Shown here: piece by piece, positions 8,965 through 17,847 of the stretch
How positions within the stretch are numbered: the first letter of the stretch is position 1
How the letters are laid out: the number at the start of each line of letters is the position of its first letter
Source: Deltaproteobacteria bacterium
Lineage (GTDB): Bacteria > Myxococcota_A > Polyangia > GCA-2747355 > JADLHG01
Length of the DNA: 58,726 bases
Reading direction: 5' to 3'
Assembly: GCA_020848905.1 (NCBI GenBank)
Contig: JADLHG010000070.1
Span: 1 to 58,726, forward strand
Translations under genes and position numbers: made by a program
The notes under the pieces: model-generated
Told to the model about the DNA's origin: nothing
Seen by the model: only the letters and a program-made list of their open reading frames with translations
Database searches by the model: none

Positions 8965-10165
8965 TCTCCGCTTCCGCGACGCGAACCTCCTCTACAGACT
9001 CGATGTGGCCGCGCCGCGCCTCGAGCGCATCCCTCCGGATCAGGATGAGTTCGAAGAGGCCGATCTTTCCCGCGCGGTAGGCGGTTGCGAGCAGCGAGAG
9101 GTTCTCCTGCGCGGCCTGCACGACCTCCCCCTCGTAGGCGCGAGCAGCCTCGCGGGCCACGACGAGGCGTGAATGAGCGAGGAGCACCTCCTGGCGCACG
9201 CGTCGGAGCGTGGCCTCGAGCGCTCGCTGCGCCTGGATGAGCCGCGCCCCTGCGGCTCCCCGGCTCGCTTGATTACGGTTGAAGACCGGCAGCTCGAAAG
9301 ACAGCGTGCCCAGGATCGCGTCCGCGCCCTCCTCGCGCTGGTAGCGGGCACCGAGGCGCGGGCGCGGCAACCACTCCTTCCGCGAGAGCCGACCTTCGGC
9401 TACCGCGGCCTCGACCCCGCGACGCGCCGCAACGAGATCGGCCCTCGCGCCCTCAGCGCTCCTGACCAGCGTTCCTACGTCCTCGGTGGGCGACAGCCCT
9501 GTCTTCAAGTCCCCCTGCAGGCGGAGCTCGTCGGTCGGCTCCAGTGCGAGCAGCATCCGGAGCTCCTTGTGGCCGACCGCCAGGCGCTGGGTCGCCAGCT
9601 TCAGCTCGCGGGACGCGCGACCGACCTCGATTCGCGCCGTGTTGACCTCGATCTTCGAGCCGTCACCAACCTCGAAGCGCTTCTCCGCCGCCTTCAGCGT
9701 CTGCCGGGCGAGCTCCACCGCCTGCCTCGCAAGGCCCAGGAGCTCTGCGGCGGCCAGGGCGCGGGCGAAGGCGACGCGCACCTCGGCCGCGAGCTCGTTC
9801 CTCCTCGTTGCCAGGCGGGCCTTGGAGGCGCCGATCTCCGCGCGGGCTAGGCCGATCCGGGCGCCTCTCTGGCCGGAGAGCTCGAGCTGCTGGCTGAGCT
9901 CGGCATCGACCTCGAGCTCGCCCCCGCGCGCCGATCGCCGGGCCCCGACGGCGATCCCCACCTCGGGGTTGGCCTGAAGGAGTAGGCTGGCGCCGCGAAG
10001 GCGCGCCTGACCCGCGATCACCTCGGCGCTGAGCGACGCCAGCTCCGGGTTGCGCTCGAGGGCGAGCCGCACGGCCCCATCCGCGGTCAGGGTCCGAACC
10101 GGCCCGGCGACTGCGGGCAAGGCAAAGAGACTGGCGAGCGCGACGTGACGAAGCAAACGCGTCAT
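8939..10165 (-). CDS. czcC: Outer-membrane efflux channel, TolC/CzcC family
   Basis: This 408-residue protein has a cleavable signal (ALASLFALPAVAG) and two long alpha-helical coiled-coil halves typical of outer-membrane efflux proteins (for example LTADGAVRLALERNPEL and AAENLSLL-type heptads). It is the last gene of the RND operon. Its start overlaps the CzcA stop by four bases (ATGA). It forms the trimeric tunnel that takes metal or drug from the pump to the exterior. It is shorter than TolC but normal for CzcC-like proteins. Its 3' end overlaps the convergent propeller gene by 26 bases. Confidence 0.9.
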   Translation of the reverse strand: MTRLLRHVALASLFALPAVAGPVRTLTADGAVRLALERNPELASLSAEVIAGQARLRGASLLLQANPEVGIAVGARRSARGGELEVDAELSQQLELSGQRGARIGLARAEIGASKARLATRRNELAAEVRVAFARALAAAELLGLARQAVELARQTLKAAEKRFEVGDGSKIEVNTARIEVGRASRELKLATQRLAVGHKELRMLLALEPTDELRLQGDLKTGLSPTEDVGTLVRSAEGARADLVAARRGVEAAVAEGRLSRKEWLPRPRLGARYQREEGADAILGTLSFELPVFNRNQASRGAAGARLIQAQRALEATLRRVRQEVLLAHSRLVVAREAARAYEGEVVQAAQENLSLLATAYRAGKIGLFELILIRRDALEARRGHIESVEEVRVAEAEIRRAVGAE

Positions 10166-13100
10166 GAGGGGTCTCCTTCCACCGCGCCAAGGCCCGCGTC
10201 GTCCGGCGCCAGCTCGCTCTTCCCCCTCCGGCCGCCGCTGCCGGAGGTGCCGAAGGCGGTAAAGAGCACCGGCAGCACCAGCAGCGTGAGGAGCGTCGAC
10301 GAGAGCACGCCTCCAATGACCACGGTCGCCAGCGGCCGCTGCACCTCGGCTCCCGGCCCGGTCGCCAGCGCCATGGGCAAGAAGCCCAGCGACGCCACCG
10401 AGGCGGTCATGAGCACGGGACGCAGGCGCGAGCGCGCCCCCTCCCGCACCGCTTGGGCGAGCTCGACCCCGCGATCGAGGAGCTGGCGGATCCGCGACAC
10501 CAGGACCAACCCGTTCAGCACCGCGACGCCAAAGAGGGCGACGAACCCGACCGCCGCCGACACCGAGAACGGAAGGCCCCGGACGAGCAGGGCGAGCACG
10601 CCTCCGACCAGGGCGAAGGGGACCCCGCTGAAGATCCGCACGCTGTCCATGACCTGTGGGCTCGAGAGGTAAAGGAGGAAGAAGACCAGCGCGAGCGCGA
10701 GCGGAACCACGATAGCGAGGCGGGTTCTCGCTCGCGCGAGGTGCTCGAACTGGCCGCCGAAGCGCACGTAGTAGCCGGAGGGGAGCTTGACCTTCTCATC
10801 GATGGCCAGGCGCGCGAGCTCGACGAACCGGCCCAGATCAGCGCCACGCACGTTGGCTTGCACGACGATCCTCCGCTTGCCCCACTCACGCTGGATGGTC
10901 GTCGGCCCTGAGACCTCCTTGATGCTCGTCAGCCGACCCAGGGGGATCCGCTCGCCGGCCGGGCCCGCGACGAGCACCGCGCGCACGGCCGTCGCGTCGC
11001 GGTACTCCTCCGCGAGACGCACGCCGAGGTCGAAGCGGCGCTGTCCCTCCCGGATCTCGCCGGCCCTGCGTACCCCCATGGCCTCGACCACGTCCAGGAC
11101 GCTCCGCGCGGGAATGCCATGGCGAGCGATCGCGTCCTGATCGACGGTCACCTCCAGGACCGGCTGGCCGGTCACCTGCTCGATGGTGACGTCAGCGGCG
11201 CCAGGGAGCGTGCGCACGGCCGCCTCGATCTCTCTGGCCTTGGCCTTGAGCACCTCGAGGTCGTCGCCGAAGAGCTTGATCCCCACGTCGGTGCGAACCC
11301 CGGCGACCATCTCGTTGACACGCATCTCGATGGGCTGGGTGAAGCTCAGGCGCATCCCCGGAATACCTTCGAGCTCTGCCTGGAGCTCCCGCACGAGCTC
11401 CGCCTGCGTACGGGCCCGGCGCCACTCGCCCCGGGGCCTGAGGGCGAGAAACAAATCCGAGACCTCGACGCCCATCGGATCGGTCGCCACCTCCGGGGTC
11501 CCGGTGCGGGTCCAGGCCCGCGCCACCTCGTTCGGGAACTTCTCGAGGACGATCCTTTCCAGCTTCTCGCCGATGCGCACCGACTCGCCGAGCGAGATGT
11601 CGGCGAGGCGCACCGTGTTGATGACGATCGTCCCCTCGGAGAGACGCGGGATGAACTCGCTGCCCAGGCGCGAAGCCGCGAGCGCCGTCGCGACGAGGAG
11701 CACGAGCGCCGCGGCGATCACGGCCTTCGGGCGGCCCATCGTCCACTCGAGCGCCGGGCTATAGACCCGCTTGAGCCACCGCACCAGCCGCGGCTCGGCG
11801 TACCCACCCTTGCGCAGCGCGAAGGAGGCGAGCGCTGGCGCGAGCGTAATCGACAGCACGACGGACCCGAGCAGGGCGAAGACGACGGTCAGGGCCATCG
11901 GCCGGAAGAGCTTCCCCTCGACCCCTTCGAGCGTCAGGATCGGCAGGTAGACGAGCGCGATGATGAGCTCGCCGAAGAGGGTGGGTTTGCGCACCTCGAC
12001 GGCCGCATCACGGACCACCTCGAGGACGCTCCTGCGTCCCGGGTCGAGTCCCAGCTGTCGCTCGGCGTTCTCCACCAGGATGACCGAGCTGTCGACGACG
12101 AGGCCGAAGTCGATGGCGCCGAGCGACATCAGCGTCCCCGCGATGCCGAAGCGGCTCATCGCGTTGAAGGCGAAGAGCATCGAGAGCGGGATCGCCGCCG
12201 CCACGATCAGCCCCGCGCGCAGGTTGCCGAGAAAAACGAACAGCAGCGCGATGACGAGCAACGCACCCTCGAGGAGGTTGTTTCGCACCGTGCGCAGGAC
12301 CAGGTCGACGAGCTCGGTGCGCTGGTAGACCGGCGCCACCTCGACCCCGGTGGGCAACGTCCTGGCCACCTCGCGCAGGCGCTGGGCCAGCGCCGTGGTC
12401 ACTGCGTGGCTGTTCTCGCCGATCAGCATGAAGCCGAGCCCGAGCACGACCTCGCCCTGCCCGTCGGCGGTGACCGCCGCGCGTCGGATCTCGTGGCCCA
12501 CCTCAACCGTGGCCACGTCGCGAATGCGCACCGAGACCCCATCGTGCGCGGCAAGGACCACCCCCGCCACCGCCTCTCGCGTGCGGAGGGCCCCGATGCC
12601 GAGCACCAGGCTCGAGGCGCCCCCCCGCTCGAGGACGCCCCCGCCGACGTTGGCGTTGTTACGCTCTAGCGCCTGGTAGACGTCGCCGAGCGAGAGGCCG
12701 TACTTCTGCAGCCGCCTGGGGTCGACGACCACGTGCCACTGACGCTCGTTGCCGCCCCACGCGTTGACCTCTGCGACACCAGCGACCGTGCGGAGCTGCG
12801 GTGCGATCACCCAGTCGTGCAGCGTGCGCAGCTCCTCCAGGCTCTTGCCCTTGCCCTTGACGAGGTAGTGGAAGACCTCGCCGAGCCCGGTGGACACCAA
12901 GCCGAGCGCCGGCTTCGCCACCCAGTCCGGCAGGTCGACCCGGTTCATCCGCTCGGCCACCTGCTGTCGCGCGAACCAGAGGTCTGTCCCGTCGAGAAAG
13001 CGGATCGTGATCTGCGACAGACCGAACTTGGAGATGGAACGGATCTCCTCGACTCGAGGCAGGCCGCCGAGGGACTGCTCGAGCGGCGCGGTGATCTGCC

Positions 13101-13287
13101 GCTCCACCTCGAGGGGCGCGAGCGCCGGCGCCACGGTGTTGATCTGGACCTGGGTCGGCGTCGTGTCGGGGAAGGCGTCGATCGGCAGGTCGTGAAAGGC
13201 GAACAGGCCGGCGGCGACCACGACAAGCCAGGCGACCAGGATCGCCCAGCGATGTCGGAGGGCCCAGTCGATGATCCTGGTGAGCAA
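10162..13287 (-). CDS. czcA: HME-family RND heavy-metal efflux pump, CzcA-like
   Basis: This 1041-residue inner-membrane proton/cation antiporter has twelve predicted membrane helices and two large periplasmic loops. The start is TTG 13287 with GGAGG seven bases upstream. The N-terminus (AFPDTTPTQVQI) is typical of CzcA. In helix 4 the key motif reads DFGLVVDSSVILVEN: the Asp residues and VEN of divalent-metal (Czc/Cnr-type) pumps are present, rather than the AIG...IEN of Cu/Ag CusA pumps. The usual DGA is DSS here, so the metal is uncertain. It lies between the adaptor and channel genes and completes a tripartite efflux system. Confidence 0.92.
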   Translation of the reverse strand: MLTRIIDWALRHRWAILVAWLVVVAAGLFAFHDLPIDAFPDTTPTQVQINTVAPALAPLEVERQITAPLEQSLGGLPRVEEIRSISKFGLSQITIRFLDGTDLWFARQQVAERMNRVDLPDWVAKPALGLVSTGLGEVFHYLVKGKGKSLEELRTLHDWVIAPQLRTVAGVAEVNAWGGNERQWHVVVDPRRLQKYGLSLGDVYQALERNNANVGGGVLERGGASSLVLGIGALRTREAVAGVVLAAHDGVSVRIRDVATVEVGHEIRRAAVTADGQGEVVLGLGFMLIGENSHAVTTALAQRLREVARTLPTGVEVAPVYQRTELVDLVLRTVRNNLLEGALLVIALLFVFLGNLRAGLIVAAAIPLSMLFAFNAMSRFGIAGTLMSLGAIDFGLVVDSSVILVENAERQLGLDPGRRSVLEVVRDAAVEVRKPTLFGELIIALVYLPILTLEGVEGKLFRPMALTVVFALLGSVVLSITLAPALASFALRKGGYAEPRLVRWLKRVYSPALEWTMGRPKAVIAAALVLLVATALAASRLGSEFIPRLSEGTIVINTVRLADISLGESVRIGEKLERIVLEKFPNEVARAWTRTGTPEVATDPMGVEVSDLFLALRPRGEWRRARTQAELVRELQAELEGIPGMRLSFTQPIEMRVNEMVAGVRTDVGIKLFGDDLEVLKAKAREIEAAVRTLPGAADVTIEQVTGQPVLEVTVDQDAIARHGIPARSVLDVVEAMGVRRAGEIREGQRRFDLGVRLAEEYRDATAVRAVLVAGPAGERIPLGRLTSIKEVSGPTTIQREWGKRRIVVQANVRGADLGRFVELARLAIDEKVKLPSGYYVRFGGQFEHLARARTRLAIVVPLALALVFFLLYLSSPQVMDSVRIFSGVPFALVGGVLALLVRGLPFSVSAAVGFVALFGVAVLNGLVLVSRIRQLLDRGVELAQAVREGARSRLRPVLMTASVASLGFLPMALATGPGAEVQRPLATVVIGGVLSSTLLTLLVLPVLFTAFGTSGSGGRRGKSELAPDDAGLGAVEGDPS

Positions 13288-13301
13288 GGGCGTTCCTCCG
13301 G

Positions 13302-14810
13302 TTAATCGTCGGCGCAGCCGGCGCCCATCGCGTCCTTCAGGATCTCGCTCTTGAGCAGGAACGCCCCGGTGGTCACGACCTCGGCCCCGGCGGAGAGCCC
13401 CGCGAGCACCTCCACCTCGCTGCCAGCCTGGGCTCCGAGGTGGACCTGGACGGGCTTGTACTCCGACGCGGCCGTCTTGATGAAGACGAGGGCCCGCCCT
13501 TCCGCGCGCTGAACTGCGTCACGCGGTACGAGCAGCGCCTTGCGCCTCGCCGTAACCTCGATGCGGGCGCGCACGAAGAGGCCGGCACGCAACGAGCGGT
13601 CCTGGTTCGGCAGATCGACGCGAGCTCGTACGGTGCGGGTGTTTGCATCGACCGAAGCGCCGATGCGATCGATCGTCCCTTCCCGGAGCGCTCCACCGAG
13701 GCCCTCGAACCGTAGGGTCACCTTCTGTCCGCGGCGCACCGAGGCAGCAGCGTCCTCCGGCACCTCGAGGATCGCCCACATGCTCGCCAGATCCGCCACG
13801 GCGACGAGCGGCACCTCCCCCGTGACGCTCTTGCCCATGACCGCCTCGCGGCTGACCACCGTGCCCGCGAACGGCGAGGTGAGGACGTAACGACCTCCGG
13901 CACCGGAAGTCCCCGCGCCGGACGCGCCCAGCGCCGCCCGGGCCGCGTCGAGCTCGGCCTTCGCCGCGGCGACCTCGGTTCGAGCGGCGTCGACGCTCTT
14001 CCTCGAGCTGATACCGCTCTCGACCAGAGCCTGTTCGCGCGCGAGCGTCGCCCGGGCCGCGTCGAGGCGTGCGCGGGCAGCGGCGAGCTTCGACTGCTGC
14101 TCGCCCACGCCGCTCGAGGCGAGCACGACCAGGGCCTGGCCCCGCTTCACCTCGTCGCCGATGTCGACCTTCACCTCCAGGACCAGCGCCTCGCCCCGCG
14201 CGGAGAGCTTGGCGTGGCGGTTCTGGTTGAACTGGATCTGCCCGACGACATCGATTCCCGTGGCGAGGGGCCGGGGGGTGGCTCGGATCGTCTCGATGCC
14301 GGCGAGCCGCCCCTTCTCGGGCGACGAGAGCTTCACCACGGTGCCGGGCTTCGGGTAGACGGGCAGCTCGTGGCCGGCGGCCCTGACCCGCTCCGGGTGG
14401 CAGACCGGGCACACCGACTCGGGGAGCCCGTGCTCCCGGCAGAAGTCGCCTTCCTCGATGAACTTGGCGATGAGCTCGGGCCTGCACTTGGTGCACTTCG
14501 CCTCCGGCACGCCATGCTCGTTGCACCACGGCTCGCTCGGCGCGGGCTCGGCGGCCTTGGAGGAGGTGAGGCTTGGGTTGCACTTCAGGCACTGGGACTC
14601 CGGCACTCCGTGCTCGTCGCACCAGTCGCCCTTGGCCTTGAACACTGCCTCGAGCTTCGGATTGCAGCGGGCACAGAGGGCCTTCTTGGCCCCGTGCTCG
14701 CACGTGTCCGAGACGGCCTGCGCGCGAGCGGGGGCCGGCTCGTTGCGCGTGCACGAGGCGGCACCGCCCAGAAGCGGGAACAGAAGCACGAACACGGCTA
14801 GAGTCCGCAT
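13302..14810 (-). CDS. czcB: RND periplasmic adaptor (CzcB-like) with four Cys/His repeats
   Basis: The product is 502 residues from ATG 14810 (GGAGG four bases upstream); an in-frame start 27 bases earlier lacks support. A lipoprotein-type signal ends at Cys20. Residues 37-137 hold four repeats of the form C-x(1-2)-H-G-x(5-6)-C-x2-C-[NRH]-P, at 37-49, 64-77, 96-109 and 124-137, which look like metal-binding knuckles. Then come the usual membrane-fusion-protein parts: barrel-sandwich/lipoyl halves, a coiled coil (about 245-300, rich in AAARARLDAARA), a beta-barrel, and a C-terminal membrane-proximal domain. It probably passes metal ions to the CzcA-like pump. The RND gene follows after 14 bases. 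Confidence 0.9.
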   Translation of the reverse strand: MRTLAVFVLLFPLLGGAASCTRNEPAPARAQAVSDTCEHGAKKALCARCNPKLEAVFKAKGDWCDEHGVPESQCLKCNPSLTSSKAAEPAPSEPWCNEHGVPEAKCTKCRPELIAKFIEEGDFCREHGLPESVCPVCHPERVRAAGHELPVYPKPGTVVKLSSPEKGRLAGIETIRATPRPLATGIDVVGQIQFNQNRHAKLSARGEALVLEVKVDIGDEVKRGQALVVLASSGVGEQQSKLAAARARLDAARATLAREQALVESGISSRKSVDAARTEVAAAKAELDAARAALGASGAGTSGAGGRYVLTSPFAGTVVSREAVMGKSVTGEVPLVAVADLASMWAILEVPEDAAASVRRGQKVTLRFEGLGGALREGTIDRIGASVDANTRTVRARVDLPNQDRSLRAGLFVRARIEVTARRKALLVPRDAVQRAEGRALVFIKTAASEYKPVQVHLGAQAGSEVEVLAGLSAGAEVVTTGAFLLKSEILKDAMGAGCADD

Positions 14811-14945
14811 GTAACCTCCATCGCGACGGAGAGCCATCGCGACCAGACCAAGAAGAGGAACCGGTTACTCGACGAAGGAGAGCCCGCCGCCGCAAGCACG
14901 CGCCTGTCCGTCGGCAAGACGCACCACTCCCGAGGTCGACGGGTC

Positions 14946-15272
14946 TCAGGTCCTGGGAGGATGAAAGACGCCCGGGGTCCTGCCCAAGGGGAGGGGCGAG
15001 GGAGGTTCGAAAACCACGCGAGCTACCTCGGCAGCAGGTCGCAGCGGCTCGACGGGCGCGGAGAGGACGCTGAGGACGATCCTGGCGCACGAGCCCGAGG
15101 TGCAGTTCGGAGGGCACTCCCGCCCGGCGAGAGACCCCTCGCAGTCCGACTCGCACTCCACCTCTGGACCGGTCGCGGCTAGGAAGATGGTGGGTACGCC
15201 GGAGGCCAAGAGCGCGAAGGCGACCACGGCCACCGATCTCAGCAGGGCTGCTCTCGCGCGGGGGCGCGTCAT
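14946..15272 (-). CDS. Small Cys-rich membrane or exported protein, first gene of efflux operon
   Basis: The product is 108 residues from ATG 15272. A hydrophobic stretch (residues 10-33) follows a basic start, then five Cys within 23 residues (40, 44, 53, 57, 62; pattern CxxxC...CxxxC...C), then a Pro-rich tail. An upstream in-frame TTG lies within the predicted promoter, so the longer frame is unlikely. It is the first gene behind the promoter of the metal-efflux operon, so a periplasmic metal-binding or sensing role is a reasonable guess. No family was recognised. Confidence 0.55.
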   Translation of the reverse strand: MTRPRARAALLRSVAVVAFALLASGVPTIFLAATGPEVECESDCEGSLAGRECPPNCTSGSCARIVLSVLSAPVEPLRPAAEVARVVFEPPSPLPLGRTPGVFHPPRT

Positions 15273-15343
15273 CTGGCCTCGCCGTGCTGGGTGCGCTCTC
15301 TGCAAAGGGGGATGCGCTGTTCCTCTCGCTGTCGCGCCGGCTT

Positions 15344-15370
15344 CGTTACCATTCGTGTGCAAATGTAACG
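15344..15370 (-). promoter_or_regulatory. Inverted repeat overlapping the efflux-operon -10 box (candidate operator)
   Basis: CGTTACCATT (15344-15353) and AATGTAACG (15362-15370) form an inverted repeat with one unpaired base, around an 8-base centre. It covers the predicted -10 element and transcription start, the classic place for a repressor site. A metal-responsive repressor or activator is a guess from context; no regulator gene is adjacent. Confidence 0.45.
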
Positions 15371-15389
15371 TGACCGTCGAGAGTGTCAA
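15362..15389 (-). promoter_or_regulatory. Sigma-70-type promoter of metal-efflux operon
   Basis: On the minus strand, TTGACA (15389-15384, perfect -35) is followed after 16 bases by TACATT (15367-15362, -10-like). The start would be near 15355, giving a leader of about 80 bases before ATG 15272. In DNA this GC-rich the match stands out. The rest of 15273-15449 holds no recognisable gene. Confidence 0.6.
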
Positions 15390-15449
15390 GCAGGGGGGAA
15401 CGGCGGGAGGGCCACCAGCGCGGCGTGATCGACGCGCGCGAGCGGTTCG

Positions 15450-16505
15450 CTACCGATAGTAGTGCGCGTAACGCTGGCCCGGCTGGCCCTGCTTGCGCAG
15501 GTAGGCCCGCTGGCTGCCGTCCTTCGCGCGGCCGACCCACTGCACGCCCATCTCCTTGAGGAGCGCCTTGTCGAAGCCCGCCGCGCGCCGAACGTAGCTG
15601 CGGCCGCGCTTGTCGAAGACCAGCTGCACGCCGGCCTGCTTGAGGATGTGCTTGGGCAGGTCGACCACGGTTCGCAGCCCTGAGTTGAAGCCCGGGTCCG
15701 TCGGGCGTAGCGGCAGGCGATAGGCCAGCATGCGCTCATGCGACCAGAGGCGCGCGTGCTCGGCGCGCGAGACAGACCGCTCCACACCGTCGGGGGTGAT
15801 CAGCACAAATCGCGGTCCCCGGGCTCCCGCGACGCGCTCTTGACCGACCCAACCCCCCGGGCGCTCGCTCATCGGCTGGTAGAAGTAGACCGTCTTCCGC
15901 GTGCGGGCCCCCACCATGGCCTCGTCGATGACCTGCGTGCTGCCGTAGCGGCCTTGGCTCGCGGTGAGCTCGACGTTGCGCGACGCGATCTCCTTGCCGT
16001 CCACGTAGCGGTAGACCTTGACGAAGAGGCCCGAGCTGCCGAGCGACCCGCCCCGCGGAAACATCAAGATCTCGAGGCGGCGCTCGCCGTCTCGAAAGCG
16101 CATCTTGGTCATCATCCCGAACTCGGGGAAGCCCGTGACGGCGAGCCGTGGGCCCGCCTGAGCGACGAAGTCGTCGATCACCTTCAGCGCCACGGACGGG
16201 GTTCGCTTCATCGCGGCGGGCAAGGTGCTGCCCACGAGCTCGAGTTGCTCGATCTGGCGGGCCACGTCGCGGACCTTGCCCAGGATGGTGCCCATCTGCT
16301 CGGCGGTCGGGTTGATCCCCTGCCACCCCGGCTGGCCCCAGCCTCGGATCTGCTGCTGTTGCTCCGGGTTGAGCTGCTCGAGGAAGTCGTACTCCCCGTC
16401 GCTGACCCGGGCAGCGCGGGCGTGCGTGGCCGAGAGCGGGCCGAGCGCAAAGAGCGCTCCGAGGAGGAGCGCGAAGCGGCGAACGGTGCATGGATGGCGA
16501 GACAT
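15450..16505 (-). CDS. Exported protein of unknown function
   Basis: The product is 351 residues from ATG 16505, supported by AAGGAGC eight bases upstream and by a signal peptide (RRFALLLGALFALGPLSATHARA) right after it; upstream in-frame codons are not supported. The mature protein has a Gln-rich helical start (LNPEQQQQIRGWGQ), then a beta-rich middle (RLEILMFPRGG, KVYRYVDGKEI, KTVYFYQPM) resembling periplasmic lipoprotein-carrier-type folds, and a basic end. No catalytic motif is visible. It is monocistronic; the 224 bases upstream hold nothing recognised. Confidence 0.65.
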   Translation of the reverse strand: MSRHPCTVRRFALLLGALFALGPLSATHARAARVSDGEYDFLEQLNPEQQQQIRGWGQPGWQGINPTAEQMGTILGKVRDVARQIEQLELVGSTLPAAMKRTPSVALKVIDDFVAQAGPRLAVTGFPEFGMMTKMRFRDGERRLEILMFPRGGSLGSSGLFVKVYRYVDGKEIASRNVELTASQGRYGSTQVIDEAMVGARTRKTVYFYQPMSERPGGWVGQERVAGARGPRFVLITPDGVERSVSRAEHARLWSHERMLAYRLPLRPTDPGFNSGLRTVVDLPKHILKQAGVQLVFDKRGRSYVRRAAGFDKALLKEMGVQWVGRAKDGSQRAYLRKQGQPGQRYAHYYR

Positions 16506-16729
16506 GGGTTCTGCTCCTTCGGCGCCCGCCTCTGGCACGGCGACGCCGACAGGGATGGTTTGCAACCGGGGGGCCAGTGGTCACGCTGCGACCAGGCGTG
16601 GGCACTCGCGCCGGATATGCTTGAGATTTGTTGTCAGGTTCGGAGCTGCGCCGCGGCGCGCCAGAAGCTGGCCTAGCCGCCACCTGGCCCCCTCGCCGGA
16701 TTTCGTAGAGGGCGGTCCCCCGGCCGAAC

Positions 16730-17707
16730 TCAGACGAAGCGCTTCGCGCCCTTGACGGCCGTGGAGGCCCCGGCGCGGTACTCCTCGTCGAGGAGCTCGC
16801 TGATGCGGGCCATCACGACGTCGGTGATGGCGCGGTAGCGGTCCTCGAACTGCTCCGCGTCCTCCGTGCTCGGCACGACGTGCTCCGGCACGCGATAGGG
16901 CGCGAGCTCGGGGCCATCCACGGGCAGCGGCCGGCCGACGCGGTAGACCACGCGCCCGCCCTTCGAGAAGGGGGAGTTGCCGGGGTAGATGCGATCGGAG
17001 CCGTTGCACCCCACGGGGAGGATCGTCGCGCCGAGGTGCTGCGTCATCTGCGCGAGGCCCGTGTAGCCGGGGCCGAGCCGCTTGGAGCGCGTCCCCTCGG
17101 GGAAGACGAGAATGTGCAGCCCGAGCTCCTCGAGCGCCTGGCGATTGAGCCGCACCACCTCGGTCATCATGGTGCGAAAGAGCGCGTTGAACCACGCCCC
17201 GAGCGCCGCGGCGTCCGGGCCGTGTTGCTCGAGGAGCGGGCGCACGCCGTCGGGGATCTCGTCGATCGACGGTCCGCTCTCCGACGGACGACCGTTGACG
17301 GCCTCGCGCAGCCAGCGGTACTCGGCGTCGTCGGGGACGCGCCCCACCGCCTTGCGGAACTCGGTGGTGATGAGGTAGCCGCGCGAAGGGAGCGGGATGC
17401 TGTTCATCCGCGAGAGGAAGCCCGCGTTGAAGGGATGCTCGAAGTACTTGCCCTTGACCCAGGTGGCCGTGAAGCCGAAGCCCTGGCGATAGAGCTGATA
17501 CTGGAAGGGCCAGTAGTTGTAGCGGTCCGTGTGGTTCATCGCGAAGAACACGCCGCGCCCGCGTGGGATGTTCTCCGTCCCTTCGAGCACGATGGTCGTG
17601 CGCCGCGGGAACCGATAGTCGACCGAGAGCACGAGATTCGCCACGAGGAGCTGCCCCACCGGCGTCCGGCTCAGCTTGGTGTGCTTGAGACGTTCGAGGT
17701 CCAACAT
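16730..17707 (-). CDS. PlsC-like glycerol-phosphate acyltransferase with altered HX4D motif
   Basis: This 325-residue protein resembles 1-acyl-glycerol-3-phosphate acyltransferases. Motif I reads N58-H-T-D-R-Y-N64: the His is kept but the Asp five residues on is Asn, with an Asp two residues after the His instead. Motif III is intact (FPEGTRSK, 202-209), as is a motif IV-like ILPVGC. An insertion of about 80 residues between motifs II and III makes it longer than PlsC. The likely role is acyl transfer to a lipid or other acceptor at the inner membrane, but the motif change and insertion mean the substrate may differ. It lies downstream of the TPR gene on the same strand with 140 bases between. 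Confidence 0.75.
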   Translation of the reverse strand: MLDLERLKHTKLSRTPVGQLLVANLVLSVDYRFPRRTTIVLEGTENIPRGRGVFFAMNHTDRYNYWPFQYQLYRQGFGFTATWVKGKYFEHPFNAGFLSRMNSIPLPSRGYLITTEFRKAVGRVPDDAEYRWLREAVNGRPSESGPSIDEIPDGVRPLLEQHGPDAAALGAWFNALFRTMMTEVVRLNRQALEELGLHILVFPEGTRSKRLGPGYTGLAQMTQHLGATILPVGCNGSDRIYPGNSPFSKGGRVVYRVGRPLPVDGPELAPYRVPEHVVPSTEDAEQFEDRYRAITDVVMARISELLDEEYRAGASTAVKGAKRFV

Positions 17708-17847
17708 GGCGGCGAACTATGCCAGGCCGCTTCGCACGTGTCGACGCACATGCGGGACCCGGCGGCAAAATCGCCCCGCCGCGTTTCGACACGGCGCGGC
17801 GACGGGAAAAGGCGGTGCGTGGCGGGGCGCGTCGAGGGGTCGGCGGG

